Positions 22,423 to 34,516 are shown, counted from the stretch's first letter. The stretch: 64,000 bases of DNA from Osmia lignaria lignaria (GCF_051020975.1 NC_135035.1:4588001-4652000); one strand, 5' to 3'. Made by a program: numbers and translations. Notes: a model not told the origin generated them from the sequence alone.

Positions 22423-23644
22423 CAGGGTGTAAAAAAATTAAATGTCACGACCTATATAGGGTGATTCTACACCTCTGGATCGGTGGAGATCTGTCAAAGA
22501 AAGCGACCGCAAAATTGACCTTGACCCCTAATTTCAAGGTCAAATTTTTTTATTGGCTTATCGTATAGTGCTCATCGAGGGGATAAAAAGTCTGAAAGGA
22601 ACTATGTGCCGGAAATCAACCCTTCCCCTAGAAAAAAGCCGTCAAAGTTTCCCTATACGTTAATGCATTAAACGTTGAGTCGCGCGGTACCCCTCTCCAG
22701 TGATCTTGGCGCATCAGTCTCGCGTATCGCTCGAATTTCATGCTATAGGATAATTCTTGAATTTCAATCACAATGCCAGCATATAGGAAGGGTAAATTCT
22801 AAGAGAGCATATTTAAAAAGACAAAATAACTACTGCGTTTAAATGAAAATAAAAATGAATTTAATTCACTGAAGTTTTGCACTTCGAATATAAACGCATA
22901 TCTTACGAGCTAAAATAATTTCGTCCCGCTTCGTCAATAGCACACCCGTCCGTCAACAGATAATTAAATTATTTTAATTAAATTATTTTATCACATTTAT
23001 TACCTTATTATATTTATTATCATATTACATATTATTTTTTATATTATGTTATATCATATATTATTACTTTTTATACTATTATTTTATATAATTCTTTTCT
23101 ATTATATTTTTATTATTATTGTATTACTTTTATTATTGTTATTTATATATTATATTACTTATCATACTTGTATCATATTATATTATATTACGAATGTTTC
23201 GATTAAATTCATTTTTATTTTCATTTAAACGCAGTAGTTATTTTGTCTTTTTAAATATGCTCTCTTAGAATTTACCCTTCCTATATGCTGGCATTGTGAT
23301 TGAAATTCAAGAATTATCCTATAGCATGAAATTCGAGCGATACGCGAGACTGATGCGCCAAGATCACTGGAGAGGGGTACCGCGCGACTCAACGTTTAAT
23401 GCATTAACGTATAGGGAAACTTTGACGGCTTTTTTCTAGGGGAAGGGTTGATTTCCGGCACATAGTTCCTTTCAGACTTTTTATCCCCTCGATGAGCACT
23501 ATACGATAAGCCAATAAAAAAATTTGACCTTGAAATTAGGGGTCAAGGTCAATTTCGCGGTCACTTTCTTTGACAGATCTCCACCGATCCAGAGGTGTAG
23601 AATCACCCTATATAGGTCGTGACATTTAATTTTTTTACACCCTG
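22423..23644. mobile_element. hairpin element with near-identical 444-bp arms, TA duplication
   Basis: It begins CAGGGTGTAAAAAAATT and ends as its inverse, flanked by TA (22421-22422, 23645-23646). By eye the two arms (22421-22864, 23203-23646) have equal length and only about two mismatches, around 22505-22515. The 338-bp loop is AT-rich low-complexity sequence. There is no transposase. Arm identity implies recent insertion or gene conversion. A transcript through it would fold into a long double-stranded RNA. Confidence 0.85.
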
Positions 23645-23769
23645 TACATATACAATGTGTTACATACATTACTTTAACATTTGCTTATGTAACACTAGTA
23701 AAATCACCAACTCGTCTGTTTCAGATTTAACAGCTTTTTAGGCGAGAGACATTGGTATAATTTGGACTT

Positions 23770-24150
23770 TCTCCTGGAGTGGGCCAAGTTCCTTAAAAAT
23801 TTTGAAATTTTCGAATTTTGAAAATCTAGAATTTTGGAATTTGGAAAATTTTAGGATTTATAATTTTGTAATTTAAAAAGTTTGAAATTTTTGAATTCTT
23901 GAATTTTGGGAATTTTGGAATCCGCAAATTCTGGAATTTGGAAATTTTGAACAATGAAATTTTTGAATTCTAAAATTTTAAAACTTTGGAATTTTGGCAC
24001 TCTGAAATGTAAGAAACTTTAAACGTTGAAATTCTAAAGTTTTCAAATTTTCAAATTTTAGAATGATGAAGATTCACATTTTTAGGGAGGGGTTGGCCCA
24101 AATTTTTAAGGGGAGTGGGGGACTCACCCTGGTCTTTAAGTACCTAGTTA
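23770..24150 (+). repeat. degenerate GAAATTTT array with conserved flank (family F, copy 1)
   Basis: About 290 bp of 8-10-bp degenerate units (GAAATTTT, GAATTTTGG) is followed by GATTCACATTTTTAGGGAGG and a G-rich stretch. The same pairing of array and flank is seen at 32290-32450 and, inverted, at 56730-57165. Confidence 0.6.
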
Positions 24151-24230
24151 GACCAATGGCAAAAGACTTGAGTGCACGCGCGTGTGTGAACAATTCATGT
24201 GAACACGAGGCATTTCTAACGGCAAATTAC

Positions 24231-24741
24231 ACAGGGTGCCTCAGGTCGGGCAGTACAACCGGGAAGGGAGTGATTCTATAAGAAAACTTTCTATTAGCCG
24301 AATTTTTTCTGTTTGAGCTTTCGTTTCAATAAAAATGGAATTCAAATATTCGTTGAATACATTTGCACTCATAACAAAAGTACCGGAGGTGTAACTCACC
24401 GATTTTCTCATACGTGCTAATTCGTTCATTTAAGAGAAAAAATCGCCATCAAGTGTTATCCCGAAGAACTGTTTTTTTCTAGATATCTCGAGAACGAATT
24501 GGAATTTTTTAATAAAGCTAACGGTAAACTATTTGTTATAAAAGGACAATATTATGGACATTAGTTTTATCCTAAACAGTCCTAGGATCCCCTAACTTAT
24601 ATAAAGAACAATAATATTTTTTTAATCCTTCGTTCGAAAACAAAAGCACAAACAGTAAAAATGTATTGTTTTTTATCGGCTTATTTTTGCTTGTAGAATC
24701 ATCCTCTGCTCGGTTGTACTACCCGACCTGAGATACCCTGT
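24231..24741. mobile_element. TIR element (CAGGGTG-ended)
   Basis: The left end CAGGGTGCCTCAGGTCGGGC and the right end (inverse of CAGGGTATCTCAGGTCGGGT) are followed by GTACAACCG in both. The interior (~430 bp) has no long ORF. The TA duplication is clear only on the right. Confidence 0.65.
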
Positions 24742-25299
24742 ATGTTGGGGAATTAGAGAGCGCCAACTATATTAGAGAAATATTCAATAATTAATTACTT
24801 GAAATACCGGGCAATATTATCTCGGCGAGATACTGAACAGTATTGAAATGCTAGAGGTAATTTATTACACAGAATTACTAATGCTAAAATATAGGCAACA
24901 ACAAAAGTTTGAAATTTACGTAAACCATTTATTTCTCGAAAAGGTCATTTACGAAACAATGTGTAATACTAATATCCTGTAAACAAGTATCGAGTTTAGC
25001 AACATATTCAGGTGAAGTGAAACAGTTGCTGCAGGGTGTACGTGTCAAAAAGTTTGTTTTCTCCAAAATGCGAAAGTTGCTCCTAAGTCTTAAGCGACTG
25101 TGTGATTGTGTATATTTTGTCAGCTGTCGAAGATGTTAAGGACAAATGTTACAGGAGAAAATTGATCTCGGAAGAAAAATTGGTCACAGCTGTGAGAAGA
25201 TGGAAATACTCAAGAAATATCATAACATGTAGTTTGTGTAGTGTTAATGAATGTAGATATACATTGTTGTTCTATTTCTGAAATTTGTAAACAAAAGTT

Positions 25300-26852
25300 G
25301 GGTATAGTTCCGAATAGCCCCGGCGGAGGGGGGAGGGGGAAGACCCCAAATATCAAACGGTATCCACATCAGACCAGTAGTTTTAGAGATATTAATTAAA
25401 AGCTTCCGCAGAATACATAGAATTCTGCATATACAAACATGACTAACACAACCATCCCCGCTGTAGAAATCGTGGTCGTCGAGTGTCAAGTAGCCGATGA
25501 CACAGTAGGGGGCCTCGACCTGAGTATCTATAGGGTGTCTCAGATAAAATAATTTCAATTTGGGTATACTTCCGAAAGGCCCCCCTACCCTAGGACAACC
25601 AAACTTCGAATTTACAGTAATTGAGGGACGAGAAATCGAATGAGATCATTTTCAGAACTGGCAAATAAACCGTTCTCGAGACATACAGGGTATTCTAAAA
25701 GTGTGGGACCCCCCTATTACCTCGATAAGAACGCATTTCCACGGAAAATGACTAAAACAAAAGTTGTAGGGGTCTTAAAGTATTATTTTGTAGTGACCTT
25801 GAACTTAACCTTGCATGTTAGGGTTAGGGTTAGGTTAGGGTTAGGTTAGGTTAGGCGGAAGGTGCCTGGTGGGTGTAGTCGCTAACCCACTCAGGGTAGC
25901 TTTTTCGTCCCTAATTCAACATTCCTTACGCCGACAACGGGTCAGGTGTTGGGTTTTCCCTACACGAAAACGATAATTGGCACCCCCGTGTCTGGATAAC
26001 GTTAAGTTCAAGGTCACTACAAGATAATACTTTACGACCCCTACAACTTTTGTTTTAGTCATTTTCCGTGGAAATGCGTTTTTATCGAGATAATAGGGGG
26101 GTCCCACACTTTTAGAATACCCTATATATCTCGAGAACGGTTTATTTGCCAGTTCTGAAAATGGTCTCATTCGATTTCTCGTTCCTCAGTTACTATAAAC
26201 CGGAAGTTTGGTTGTCCTAGGGTGGGGGGGCCTTTCGGAAGTTTCTCCTTCAATTTTTCAAAGTAATTATTCTTGTGTTTTAGGCCGGCGGAGGCGCTTT
26301 GCCCTTCACCACCGCCACGGAGAATATAACCTAACCTAACCTACTACGGTTTGATATTCGTAGACGAATAAAGTGTTACCTTCTGTTCGTATATGTATAA
26401 CTGGCAAATTCGCCTTACATATGCCTTACATTTTTGGGTAAAATTCTGTGTAAAGTTGTATGCGAATATTTCGACAGCTTGTTATTTCCATTAAAAACAA
26501 GAGTCATATTCGTATTCAGCATATCAAAACGAGTAAAACGACGAGATTAATGTAAACGTGAACCACAGTTTACAAAGTAATGCGCTTTATACATATAGGA
26601 CACCCTGTAGATACCCAGGTCGGGACCCCCTGCTGTGTCATTGACTGCTTGACGCGTGACGACCACGGTTTCTACAGCAGGAACACGTCTGTATAGGCAA
26701 AATTCTATATATTCTACGAAAGTTTTTAATTAATATCGCCGGAACTACTGGTCTGATGTGGAAACCGTTTTATATTTGGGGTTTTCTCCCTCCCCCCTCT
26801 CCCCCCTCCAAAGCCCATGTCGATTGGCCACCGGGGCAATTCGGAACTACAG
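25300..26852. mobile_element. composite foldback: family B arms nested around a second inverted repeat
   Basis: The outer arms 25300-25545 and 26595-26852 (TAGTTCCGAATAGCCCCGG and inverse; ATCAGACCAGTAGTTTTAG and inverse) enclose an inner foldback at 25566-26242. Inner arms of about 240 bp carry ACCAAACTTCGAATTTACAG, AACCGTTCTCGAGA and TTTCCACGGAAAATGAC. Between the inner arms is a run of TTAGG/TTAGGG (25818-25856). 26243-26560 is not mirrored here but matches 9140-9330 inverted. No ORF. Confidence 0.75.
25818..25856 (+). repeat. TTAGG/TTAGGG telomere-like run
   Basis: Seven contiguous units (TTAGGG, TTAGGG, TTAGG, TTAGGG, TTAGG, TTAGG, TTAGG) in the loop of the inner foldback. Confidence 0.9.
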
Positions 26853-27092
26853 CCATATTTTTAATTAATAATAGTAAGTTTCCATCATTTTTTTTATCAA
26901 TCCTTATCATTAATTATTTATTATCTGTTTAGGAGAAATTATATTTTTAATCGTATCTTTTACTTATTAAAAAATTAATAGTTATGTTGATATTTCGAGA
27001 ATAGTTACTTGTTTAGAATAATTAACTAAATTTAATGTAATTTAATTTAATTTAGTAAATTCTAATAAATGAAAAATTTGATCGATATATGT

Positions 27093-28118
27093 TGTAACGT
27101 GGTGCCACGTGTGCCCCCCCCCCGTTACAATCGCTGCGCTTCTCCCACTTCCCGCTTCAATATTAAATCCACCAATAACCCTTCCCTTACCTAACTCCTT
27201 TTCCCACCCGCCGGTAACGGGCCGATGGAGACGACAAAGAAGACCCTAACAAGCTGCCAACGGAGCTTCGAGGCCGACGACAGAACCAGCACCCCTCCCC
27301 AGAAAGGGAGCAACCCGAAACAAATAACCGAAATCCACCAGCCCAATAAAGGCAGCAAAAGCAACCCATGGAGACATCTGTCGCCGAGCCCGAAGAACAC
27401 AGCCCGCAGCCGTCATCGCCGAGTTCCCATCCGCCCTATCGATCCCGATTACCGGCAGATCGATAATCGATCAATCCTACTCCCGGAAGAGGTCCCAATT
27501 TAACGCCGCTGCCGCGACGACGAGCCGCGAATGAGCTTTAGGCAACCGATACGATAGCGAATAAAGAGCGATTTTGAGTAGCGAGTCAGAGCGATACAGA
27601 AATTTTGAGAAAAGCGAGTTTTGTGAGGAGACAGAGCGTGAGTGTGTGTGTGCCGTGTCCAGCGCATTGGTGAGACCCTAAATTATTATTGTAAAGTCTG
27701 AGACGGTCCTCGTAACGGCTGCCTTCTCGTCCGCGTATTTCGTATCTTCTAGTTCGCGGATCACGCCTTTCGCGTCCGGTATTACGCGCGTTTGCGATAA
27801 CCCTTTCCCTACCCTTACAGTTCCCTTCTGCATTTATCCTCCAACGCGTAACGTAACGAACTTTCCAGAGAACCCTTCCCGACCTTTGAGATTCCCCTCC
27901 CCCGACAATCCTCCTCGCGTACTCCTCCGCGTAGTAATTGTTACGGCAACCCAGGATAGCCGCGTAACCCGTCTCCTGTAATTTCCCGATTTTTCCTTTC
28001 TTTAGTTGCCACCGCGAGTGGCTGGCGCCTAACGAATTGTAATCGCAATATCACGAAATTTGTAGAAGTGTAAAAAGGATAATAAAATATAGAGTGCGCC
28101 CACGTAAAACGGGTCACA
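27093..28118 (+). mobile_element. solo LTR (1026 bp) with ATGT duplication
   Basis: It begins TGTAACGTGGTGCC and ends ACGGGTCACA, with ATGT on both sides (27089-27092, 28119-28122). It is GC-rich compared with its surroundings, with poly-C near the left end, AATAAA-like signals (about 27558 and 28081) and no internal retroviral genes. A long open frame at 27225-27503 lies wholly inside the LTR and is not called as a gene. Confidence 0.75.
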
Positions 28119-28400
28119 ATGTATACATACACAGTAATTAAAAAATAAGAGTATAAGATTATACTTTATTTTATTAACTTAAATGTTTGTGCACAAGAAA
28201 TTTGAATATTTATAACTTACAAATATTTCACATCATCTTTATTTCTTAAAAGTTATTTATTAATTTGTTGTAGCCTCTCGATTTTAAGGTTTAGTATTCC
28301 ATATTTTTAAAGTTGAATTTCACAAGAGTCACCCTACTCTATTTAATACCCTATTTGACGCCCCTGATAGTACACATGTATAAAAAAAGCTCAGGGAATA

Positions 28401-28558
28401 TAGTAAACTCTCGTTATATTGCCACATGAGTGATTTGACCTTCATATGAATTTATAAACATATTAGTGCTGCTCTTTCACCATCCAAAGAAGATAAAATA
28501 CTTGCAAATTTTCCGTTGCTACAGTCCCATCAGCGGTAATATAATGAGAGTATGCTGT
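28401..28558. mobile_element. pogo/Tigger-like MITE
   Basis: TIRs AGTAAACTCTCGTTATATTG (left) and inverse of CAGCATACTCTCATTATATT (right), bordered by TA. CAGTaaaCTCTCGTTATA-type ends are typical of pogo-group elements. About 158 bp, non-coding; it sits 170 bp downstream of the first coding exon of the SLC12 gene. Confidence 0.55.
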
Positions 28559-28727
28559 AATTATCGTTACTTATACAAAGCTATAAGGTATACATTGGTC
28601 ATTTTGATATAAAGTGAAGAACAAAAAAAAGACACTTAACACACACTTTAATTCAGAAAGTAAAACATTTAGTAATTTGTACATTTAGTGGTTTGACATA
28701 AAGGGGATGATAAATAACTGCACTCAC

Positions 28728-28866
28728 CTATAGTGATCCAACCGTGGGACAACGTCCCACAGTCCACTGACATTTAGGGTCATTGGTAACCTCTTATTAT
28801 TTTGACCTCCACCAATTACCTCATCATCCATAGCTTTAAGTACAAGTCAACTGCGATTCGTTGAAT
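28728..28866 (-). CDS. SLC12 cotransporter first coding exon with 5' UTR part
   Basis: The exon runs from acceptor CTTTCAG (28867-28873) to donor GTGAGTG after 28728. The ATG at 28831 starts MDDEVIGGGQNNKRLPMTLN and the exon ends VPRLDHY plus two bases that join the 14.9 kb exon in frame. The 35 bases before the ATG are untranslated and preceded by a splice acceptor, so an upstream non-coding exon must exist. The acidic MDDE start followed by no transmembrane segment fits a cytoplasmic N-terminus. I see no [RK]Fx[VI] SPAK/OSR1 docking motif in the N-terminal residues of this isoform, although other isoforms could use other first exons. Confidence 0.82.
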
Positions 28867-29039
28867 CTGAAAGAAAGAAACAGAAGAGAAACTTAAATAT
28901 TTTATTGTTAATCGCTTTTTTAAAAATTGGTAATTCTTTGATTTCTAAATATTTCATTTAAAATAATTGTTTAACGTTCTTTTATTTCATAGTGTCTCTC
29001 ATTAAAAATAGAAACAATTGGTAACCCAAATTTTTTATA

Positions 29040-31618
29040 GACTACCATAATCATAAACGAGAAGATATCACACTACAAATTAAATAAATACGAAGAGAAC
29101 TACCTTCAATCTACGAGTATAAAAATAAAAGACTCAACCGGTTCATTAGTCATAGCAGCAGTATATTGCCTACCACGACATATAATACAAAAAGAACAAT
29201 TCGATAACTTCTTCAGTACCTTAGGTGAGAGGTTTATTGCAGGAGGTGATTTCAACGCAAAACATCCGCAATGGGGTACAAGACTCACTAACCCCAAAGG
29301 CAGAGAACTCCAAAAAACAATGTTATCAAGAGGATACAACCACATTAGTACAGGCAAACCCACTTATTGGCCAACAGATCCAACAAAAATACCAGATCTT
29401 TTCGACTTCTATATTGCAAAAGGTACTTCGTTAAACAACATTAACGTCTATCCAAGTTTTGACCTCTCTTTAGATCGTTCTCCAGTTATACTAACAATGA
29501 GCTCAGGAATTGTAGAAAAAGAAAGACGCCCTTCCCTGTACACCTGAAAAACTAACTGGAATGTGTTCAGAACACACGTTAATAAAACTATAGACTTAAC
29601 AATCTCTCTAAAAACAGAAGATGAAAATGACTACACAGTCGAGGTGTTAACAAAAGCGCTGCAAACTGCGGCATACCAGTCTATATCACGAACCAAAGCT
29701 AAAGGTGATTACACAATAAACTACATGATATGGCAATATTCTAGGCATCCCGAAGACAAGAGATAATTGAACAAGCTGTCCAAAGAATTGAAAAAACTCC
29801 TAAACAAAATAAAAAATGATAATATTCGGGAATACATACAAAATTTGTACCCCTATCTGGAACAAAACTATTCATTGTGGAAAATCACAAAAAAACTAAA
29901 AAGACAAACAAGCATATCCCACTCCCATACAAAACGAAGACAACACATGGGCTAGAAAGGATCACGACATAGCTGAAACTTTCGCAATACGTCTCTCTAA
30001 GGTCTTCAAACCTAACGACAACTCCGCACCCGACTCAGAAGACAGTGCAATAATGGAGTATCTTAATACTCCACTACAACCAAGCAGACCTATTGAACAC
30101 ATCAGTCCCAACGAAGTGATAAAAGAGATAAAACCTCTTAACGACAGAAAAGCACCAGGATACGACTTAATAACCGCTAAAGTTCTAAAAGATTTACCAA
30201 AAAAAGCAATAGTTGCAATATATAACCCAAATATACAATGCGATACTCAGAACACAATACTTCCCAATTCAATGGAAATTTACCGAAATAATTCTTATAC
30301 ACAAACCAAGTAAACCCCCAACAGAGGCAGCCTCCTACAGACCGATCTTGCTACTACCTCCTCTCAAACTTATTTGAAAAGTTAATCCTCAAATGACTGA
30401 AACCAATACTTAGGGAAAACTGTTTAATACCACTGCACTAATTTGGATATCGGGAACACCACTCAACAATTGAGCAAGTTCACCGTATAGACAACGAAAT
30501 TAAAAAAAGCTTCAAAGAAAAAAAGTATGCTCTGCAGCATTTATAGACATATGGTAAGTCAAGCATTCGACAGAGTCTGGCACTCAGGCCTACTGTACAA
30601 AATTAAACGACACCTACCATTCAATTACTACATGTTATTCAAATCCTACCTAAGCGAAAGATATTTTCACGTCAACCAAGATGGTAGTTACTCCAAAATC
30701 TACCCTATACTAGCAGGGGTTCTACAAGGAAGCGTCGTAGGTCCTACCCTGTACCAGATCTTTACTGCAGACTTACCATGTAGTGAAAATATTATCACAG
30801 CCACGAATGCAGATGATACTGCATTTTTAGCATCGCATGAAAACCCCTCCGAAGCATCAAGACTCTTGCAGGAATCTTTAGAAATGACATCTGAATGGGC
30901 CAAAAAGTGGAAGATAAAAATTAATGCACAAAAGTCAACGCACATCACCTTTACTACAAGACATGTTACATCCAGAAGTCAAACTAGATGGCAAAAGATT
31001 AACCACAAAAGATAATGTAAAATACCTAGGTATGTCCCTAGACAAAGGACTCGCATAGAAAAAACATACAAATGAAGAAAAACTAGAAGAACTAGATCTA
31101 AAAATGAGGAGCCTGTATTGGATTCTGGGATACAGGTCAACCCTTACTTTAGAAAACAAAGTGCTTTTACACAAAGCTGCAATTATCCCTATATGGACGT
31201 ATGGCATTCAGCTTTTGGGATGTGCCAAAAAAAGCAATCTAGATATTATCCAAAGGTCTCAAATAAAAGCTCTAAGAACGGTAACTTTTGCTCCATGGTA
31301 TGTCAGTGGAGTCATTATGTACAAAGATCTCAAAATAAAATACACCAAAGAACAAATAGAAAGATTTGCAACAACGCGCAAGAACCAACTAGAAAATCAT
31401 CCCAACAAATTAGCCGAAAATTTAAAACGCGCACTAAAACTCGGAAGATTGAAGAGGACAAAACCAACCGATCTACAATGAATTAAAACAATGCACGCGC
31501 ATTGTATTTAGTGGAAACACTACTGACAATGAGTGTCATCCACCTGCACAATAGAATACCATGTATTGAATATGCTGGTTGGCTCCAGAACCAGTTGTAA
31601 ATATAAAATAAAAAAAAA
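29040..31618 (+). pseudogene. jockey-clade LINE, degraded endonuclease-RT ORF
   Basis: This is a 5'-truncated non-LTR retrotransposon. The endonuclease part reads SLVIAAVYCLPR, then IAGGDFNAKHPQWGTRLTNP and YWPTDPTKIPDLFDFYIAKG, but the usual S-D-H before the C-terminal strand is L-D-R (SLDRSPVILT). In-frame stops lie at 29545 and 29764. After a frameshift near 29960 comes the RT: EVIKEIKPLNDRKAPGYDLI, shifted FPIQWKFTEIILIHKPSKPP, REHHSTIEQVHRIDNEI, QAFDRVWHSGLLYKIK, LAGVLQGSVVGPTLYQIF and NADDTAFL (the FADD/YADD box with Asn). After another shift comes the C-terminal LLHKAAIIPIWTYGIQLLGC. It ends in an A-rich tail (ATATAAAATAAAAAAAAA, about 31600-31618). At least three frameshifts; not functional. 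It is antisense to the SLC12 gene, in its 5' intron. Confidence 0.9.
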
Positions 31619-32289
31619 GTGGAGTAAACATTTTCATTTTTAGTAAAATATTCCTTTAACGCAATTAATACAATTTTATTAATTTTAAAATTAGTAAAAC
31701 ATTCTGAATTCTAAATTTCAAGTTCCAATCGTGAAACATTCTATTTTTAATTAAATAACAATTTTTATTCTTCCATATAATAGTTTGTTCATTCATAAGA
31801 TACGTTACTTTTACGTAACATAGTTCTAGAATTTATTGTTAATTGGCAAGTCAACATGCAAATTGTTCGTGCTATGAATATTCACAGAATTGGAAATACA
31901 ACAAATTCTATGACTCAACAAGTGACAAATAGGAAGTTCGATTGCATAAGGTTTTTCATGAGAAACAATGTTACACGTATAAAGTGCTAACATGAAACTA
32001 TTACAGAAATTGTTCTAAGTATACCAATTTACACTTAGAACTAGTATGAAACATGCGTGATATGCATATTTTCAGTCTTTTCACAAATTCATTACACAAG
32101 TGCATGTTAATAACATTGAATGGTATTTCTCTGTCATAAAGGGAAGAACATTTAAGTTAACAAAAATAATTTATAGATTTTTTAATAATTATTGAAAAAC
32201 AGAGCTTGTTGAACAAAGAATATCACAAGGCAAATATTTTTAGTAAATTATAACTTACATCCGTTAGTGTCTAGGATATTTTTTAGGAG
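31619..32289. other. intronic stretch without gene
   Basis: AT-rich sequence; several TAGTATGAAACATG/ACATGAAAC-like short repeats, nothing assignable. Confidence 0.4.
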
Positions 32290-32450
32290 CAGACTTTACA
32301 AAATTTTAAACCCTCAGAATATTAGAATATTAAAATCTTAAAAGATTTAGAATTTCAGAGTTTCAGAACTTTAGAATTTATAGTTTCAAAATGGTGGGTC
32401 CACATTTTTGGGAGGGTTTAGGGTGGGCCTACCTAATTACGCCAATGTTT
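32290..32450 (+). repeat. family F copy 2: degenerate AGAATTTCAG array plus flank
   Basis: A short array (TTAGAATTTCAGAGTTTCAG ...) is followed by TGGTGGGTCCACATTTTTGG and GTTTAGGGTGGGCCTA. Confidence 0.55.
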
Positions 32451-32898
32451 ATATCATGATTTTAAAAACTACTTTGTCGATATTTAACGTTATTATTATT
32501 AATTAGAGATTTTTTACAACAAAATCCTGATAAGATCATCGCAAGTCCTATAAAATATATTAAAGAATGCTTTCACTAAAATTAGACATTCAAATGTTTT
32601 AACGAAACACTTTCATACATTGGAAAATTAATATTTAGTTAAATAATCTGAAATTTTGGAAATGAAAATGAAAAGAAATCTGAAATTGAAAATAAATAGT
32701 AGTTCCTTCTATAGTAGTTCACTATTCAAGGATTGAATAAATTATACTTTTTGTGGATATTTGTTCTTAAATCGGCATCTGGCGATTAAATTGAATTAAA
32801 GTTAGCGTTTTTGTTCACTAACTTCATTTAAATCTTTTGATGTATTCAAAATAATTTTATTTAAATATAGTGAAGTGATAAAATTTACCGGCGAGACT

Positions 32899-33299
32899 TC
32901 GGGAAACCATCACTGATTTAGATCAAATTTTGCAGAGAAACTCCTTTTTTTGCAAAAGGAAACATCTGTGACAACGATTTTCGGCGACTCAATAACATTT
33001 TTTACCATTTCGATGTCATTCCCTACCTGTTCCAAACATAATTCGCATCTTCAGATCCGCAGAATACACATTGTAAACAGCATTTCCATGTAAATAGTAT
33101 ATGCATTAACAGTATTCAATATTACCGCCCTCATCAAAAACTACTCCAAACCTACTCAGACAGTATTTCCGTGTAGGCATCAAAATGGTAAAAAATTTTT
33201 TCTCGAGTCGCCAAAAACCATTCTCACCGATGGTTGCTTTCGCAAAAAGGAACTTATTTGCAAATTTGATCTAAATCAGAGTATGGCAGTTTTTCGAAG
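32899..33299. mobile_element. small foldback element
   Basis: Inverted arms of about 130 bp: CTTCGGGAAACCATCACTG / inverse of TATGGCAGTTTTTCGAAG, and GATTTAGATCAAATTT / AAATTTGATCTAAATC. GCGACTCAATAACATTTTTT is mirrored as AAAAAATTTTTTCTCGAGTCGC. The 130-bp centre is unique. Confidence 0.65.
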
Positions 33300-34080
33300 A
33301 ACAGCCAATTTATCTGTAATGATACATGATGAAATATGAACATTATTGGGAATGCTTGAAGAAACTATATGAATTTTTACAAACATGTTTTAGAAATGTT
33401 TATCCATTTAAAGAATTTTAATTTCATTCAAAGTTTATTCAATACATGTAGACAAATTGCTTTTCAAATCTGTTATTATATACTTTCTTTGAAATGTTTA
33501 AAAAAGCTGTATGAATTTTTTAGATCTAAAAAGTTTGTACCCATTGAAATATATGTTGGACATAGATGACCCACGTTTACGTTTCAAAGATACTAAGAAT
33601 ATATTTACAGGGTAGTAGTTAAGCCTTGAAGTACTAAAATTAGTGCGTAACTCCAGTTCATATGGCATCTACACATTAGTTCAAAGATGCATAAATTCCT
33701 TTCAAATGATTAGGATTGCAATGTTAATTACTCGTCATCTGCGGCAGAAATATATCATCTTGACTAATTTCCTGTTTCCGAGAAGATTCACAAATTTGTC
33801 ATTGCGCTGTCAGTGTGCCGGAAATCTTCCGGTACAGTTCGCCAAATATTCCAAATTCCATCACTAGCCGTATTTCTGTCACTTTAAAGTGACATGCTCA
33901 GTTACACATTTCTTGGCATCTTTCCAAATAAAGTAGCAGCTATTTTATTACGTCAAAGATGAATGTATGTTAGAAGACGGCGCTAAAATTATGCAACTTA
34001 AAATGACTTGAAATTGGTGATTTTATGGTGGCACCGTAACTTTAAAAGAAGGATATATCAATATTAGTACATGAATATAT
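33300..34080. other. intronic stretch without gene
   Basis: No gene or TIR recognised; open frames here are short and of biased AT-rich composition. Confidence 0.35.
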
Positions 34081-34122
34081 AGGGTGATTCGTAAATACAT
34101 GACAATACTTCAGCGGGTAAAT

Positions 34123-34516
34123 TGTTATATACTGAATCACTCATTATTGTATTTATATAATCCAACTCCCAGATTTTCCTGCAAATACTATGAGTCAACC
34201 TCTAGCAACAAACATTCCAAGTCCTTCCTTCTATTTCTAATGATTTCATCCGCACTAGTCACCCTCGAATCTGGACCACATGACCTCATCCCCTTATTAG
34301 ACCATTAGACCCATGATAACTCCTATCTCCCTATTTTCCAACCCTATAAAATACCCAACACTTTTTCCTCCAGACACAGACTTTTCCGAACCATCTTAGG
34401 ACGATAGTCTACGTTTGTAACCACCAATATCGTATCCTGTAAACTTCGTCTGTATTTCGTTCTACGATTGTAACTTATTATAAATAATAAATAAACATCG
34501 TGAGTGGAATATAACA
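34123..34516 (+). mobile_element. solo LTR (394 bp) inside the mariner left TIR
   Basis: It begins TGTTATATACTGAATC and ends GTGGAATATAACA: terminal 8 bp inverted, TG...CA. It is flanked by AAAT on both sides (34119-34122, 34517-34520). A TATA-like CCTATAAAATACCC lies at about 34343-34356 and a polyadenylation-like AATAAATAAA near 34485. Removing it restores the TIR continuity seen in the right arm (GGTAAAT joined to TTACTCGC against TTTACCCCC), which confirms the insertion. Confidence 0.85.

Noticed and set aside
23046..23228. Ile/Tyr/Leu-rich open frame as a membrane peptide
   Set aside because: It is the AT-only loop of a hairpin element.
25818..25856. TTAGG/TTAGGG run as a true telomere or chromosome end
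   Set aside because: Only about 40 bp, flanked on both sides by inverted-repeat arms and ordinary intronic DNA.
27225..27503. 92-codon open frame as a gene
   Set aside because: It lies wholly inside a TG...CA LTR with a 4-bp target duplication; GC-rich composition explains the openness on both strands.
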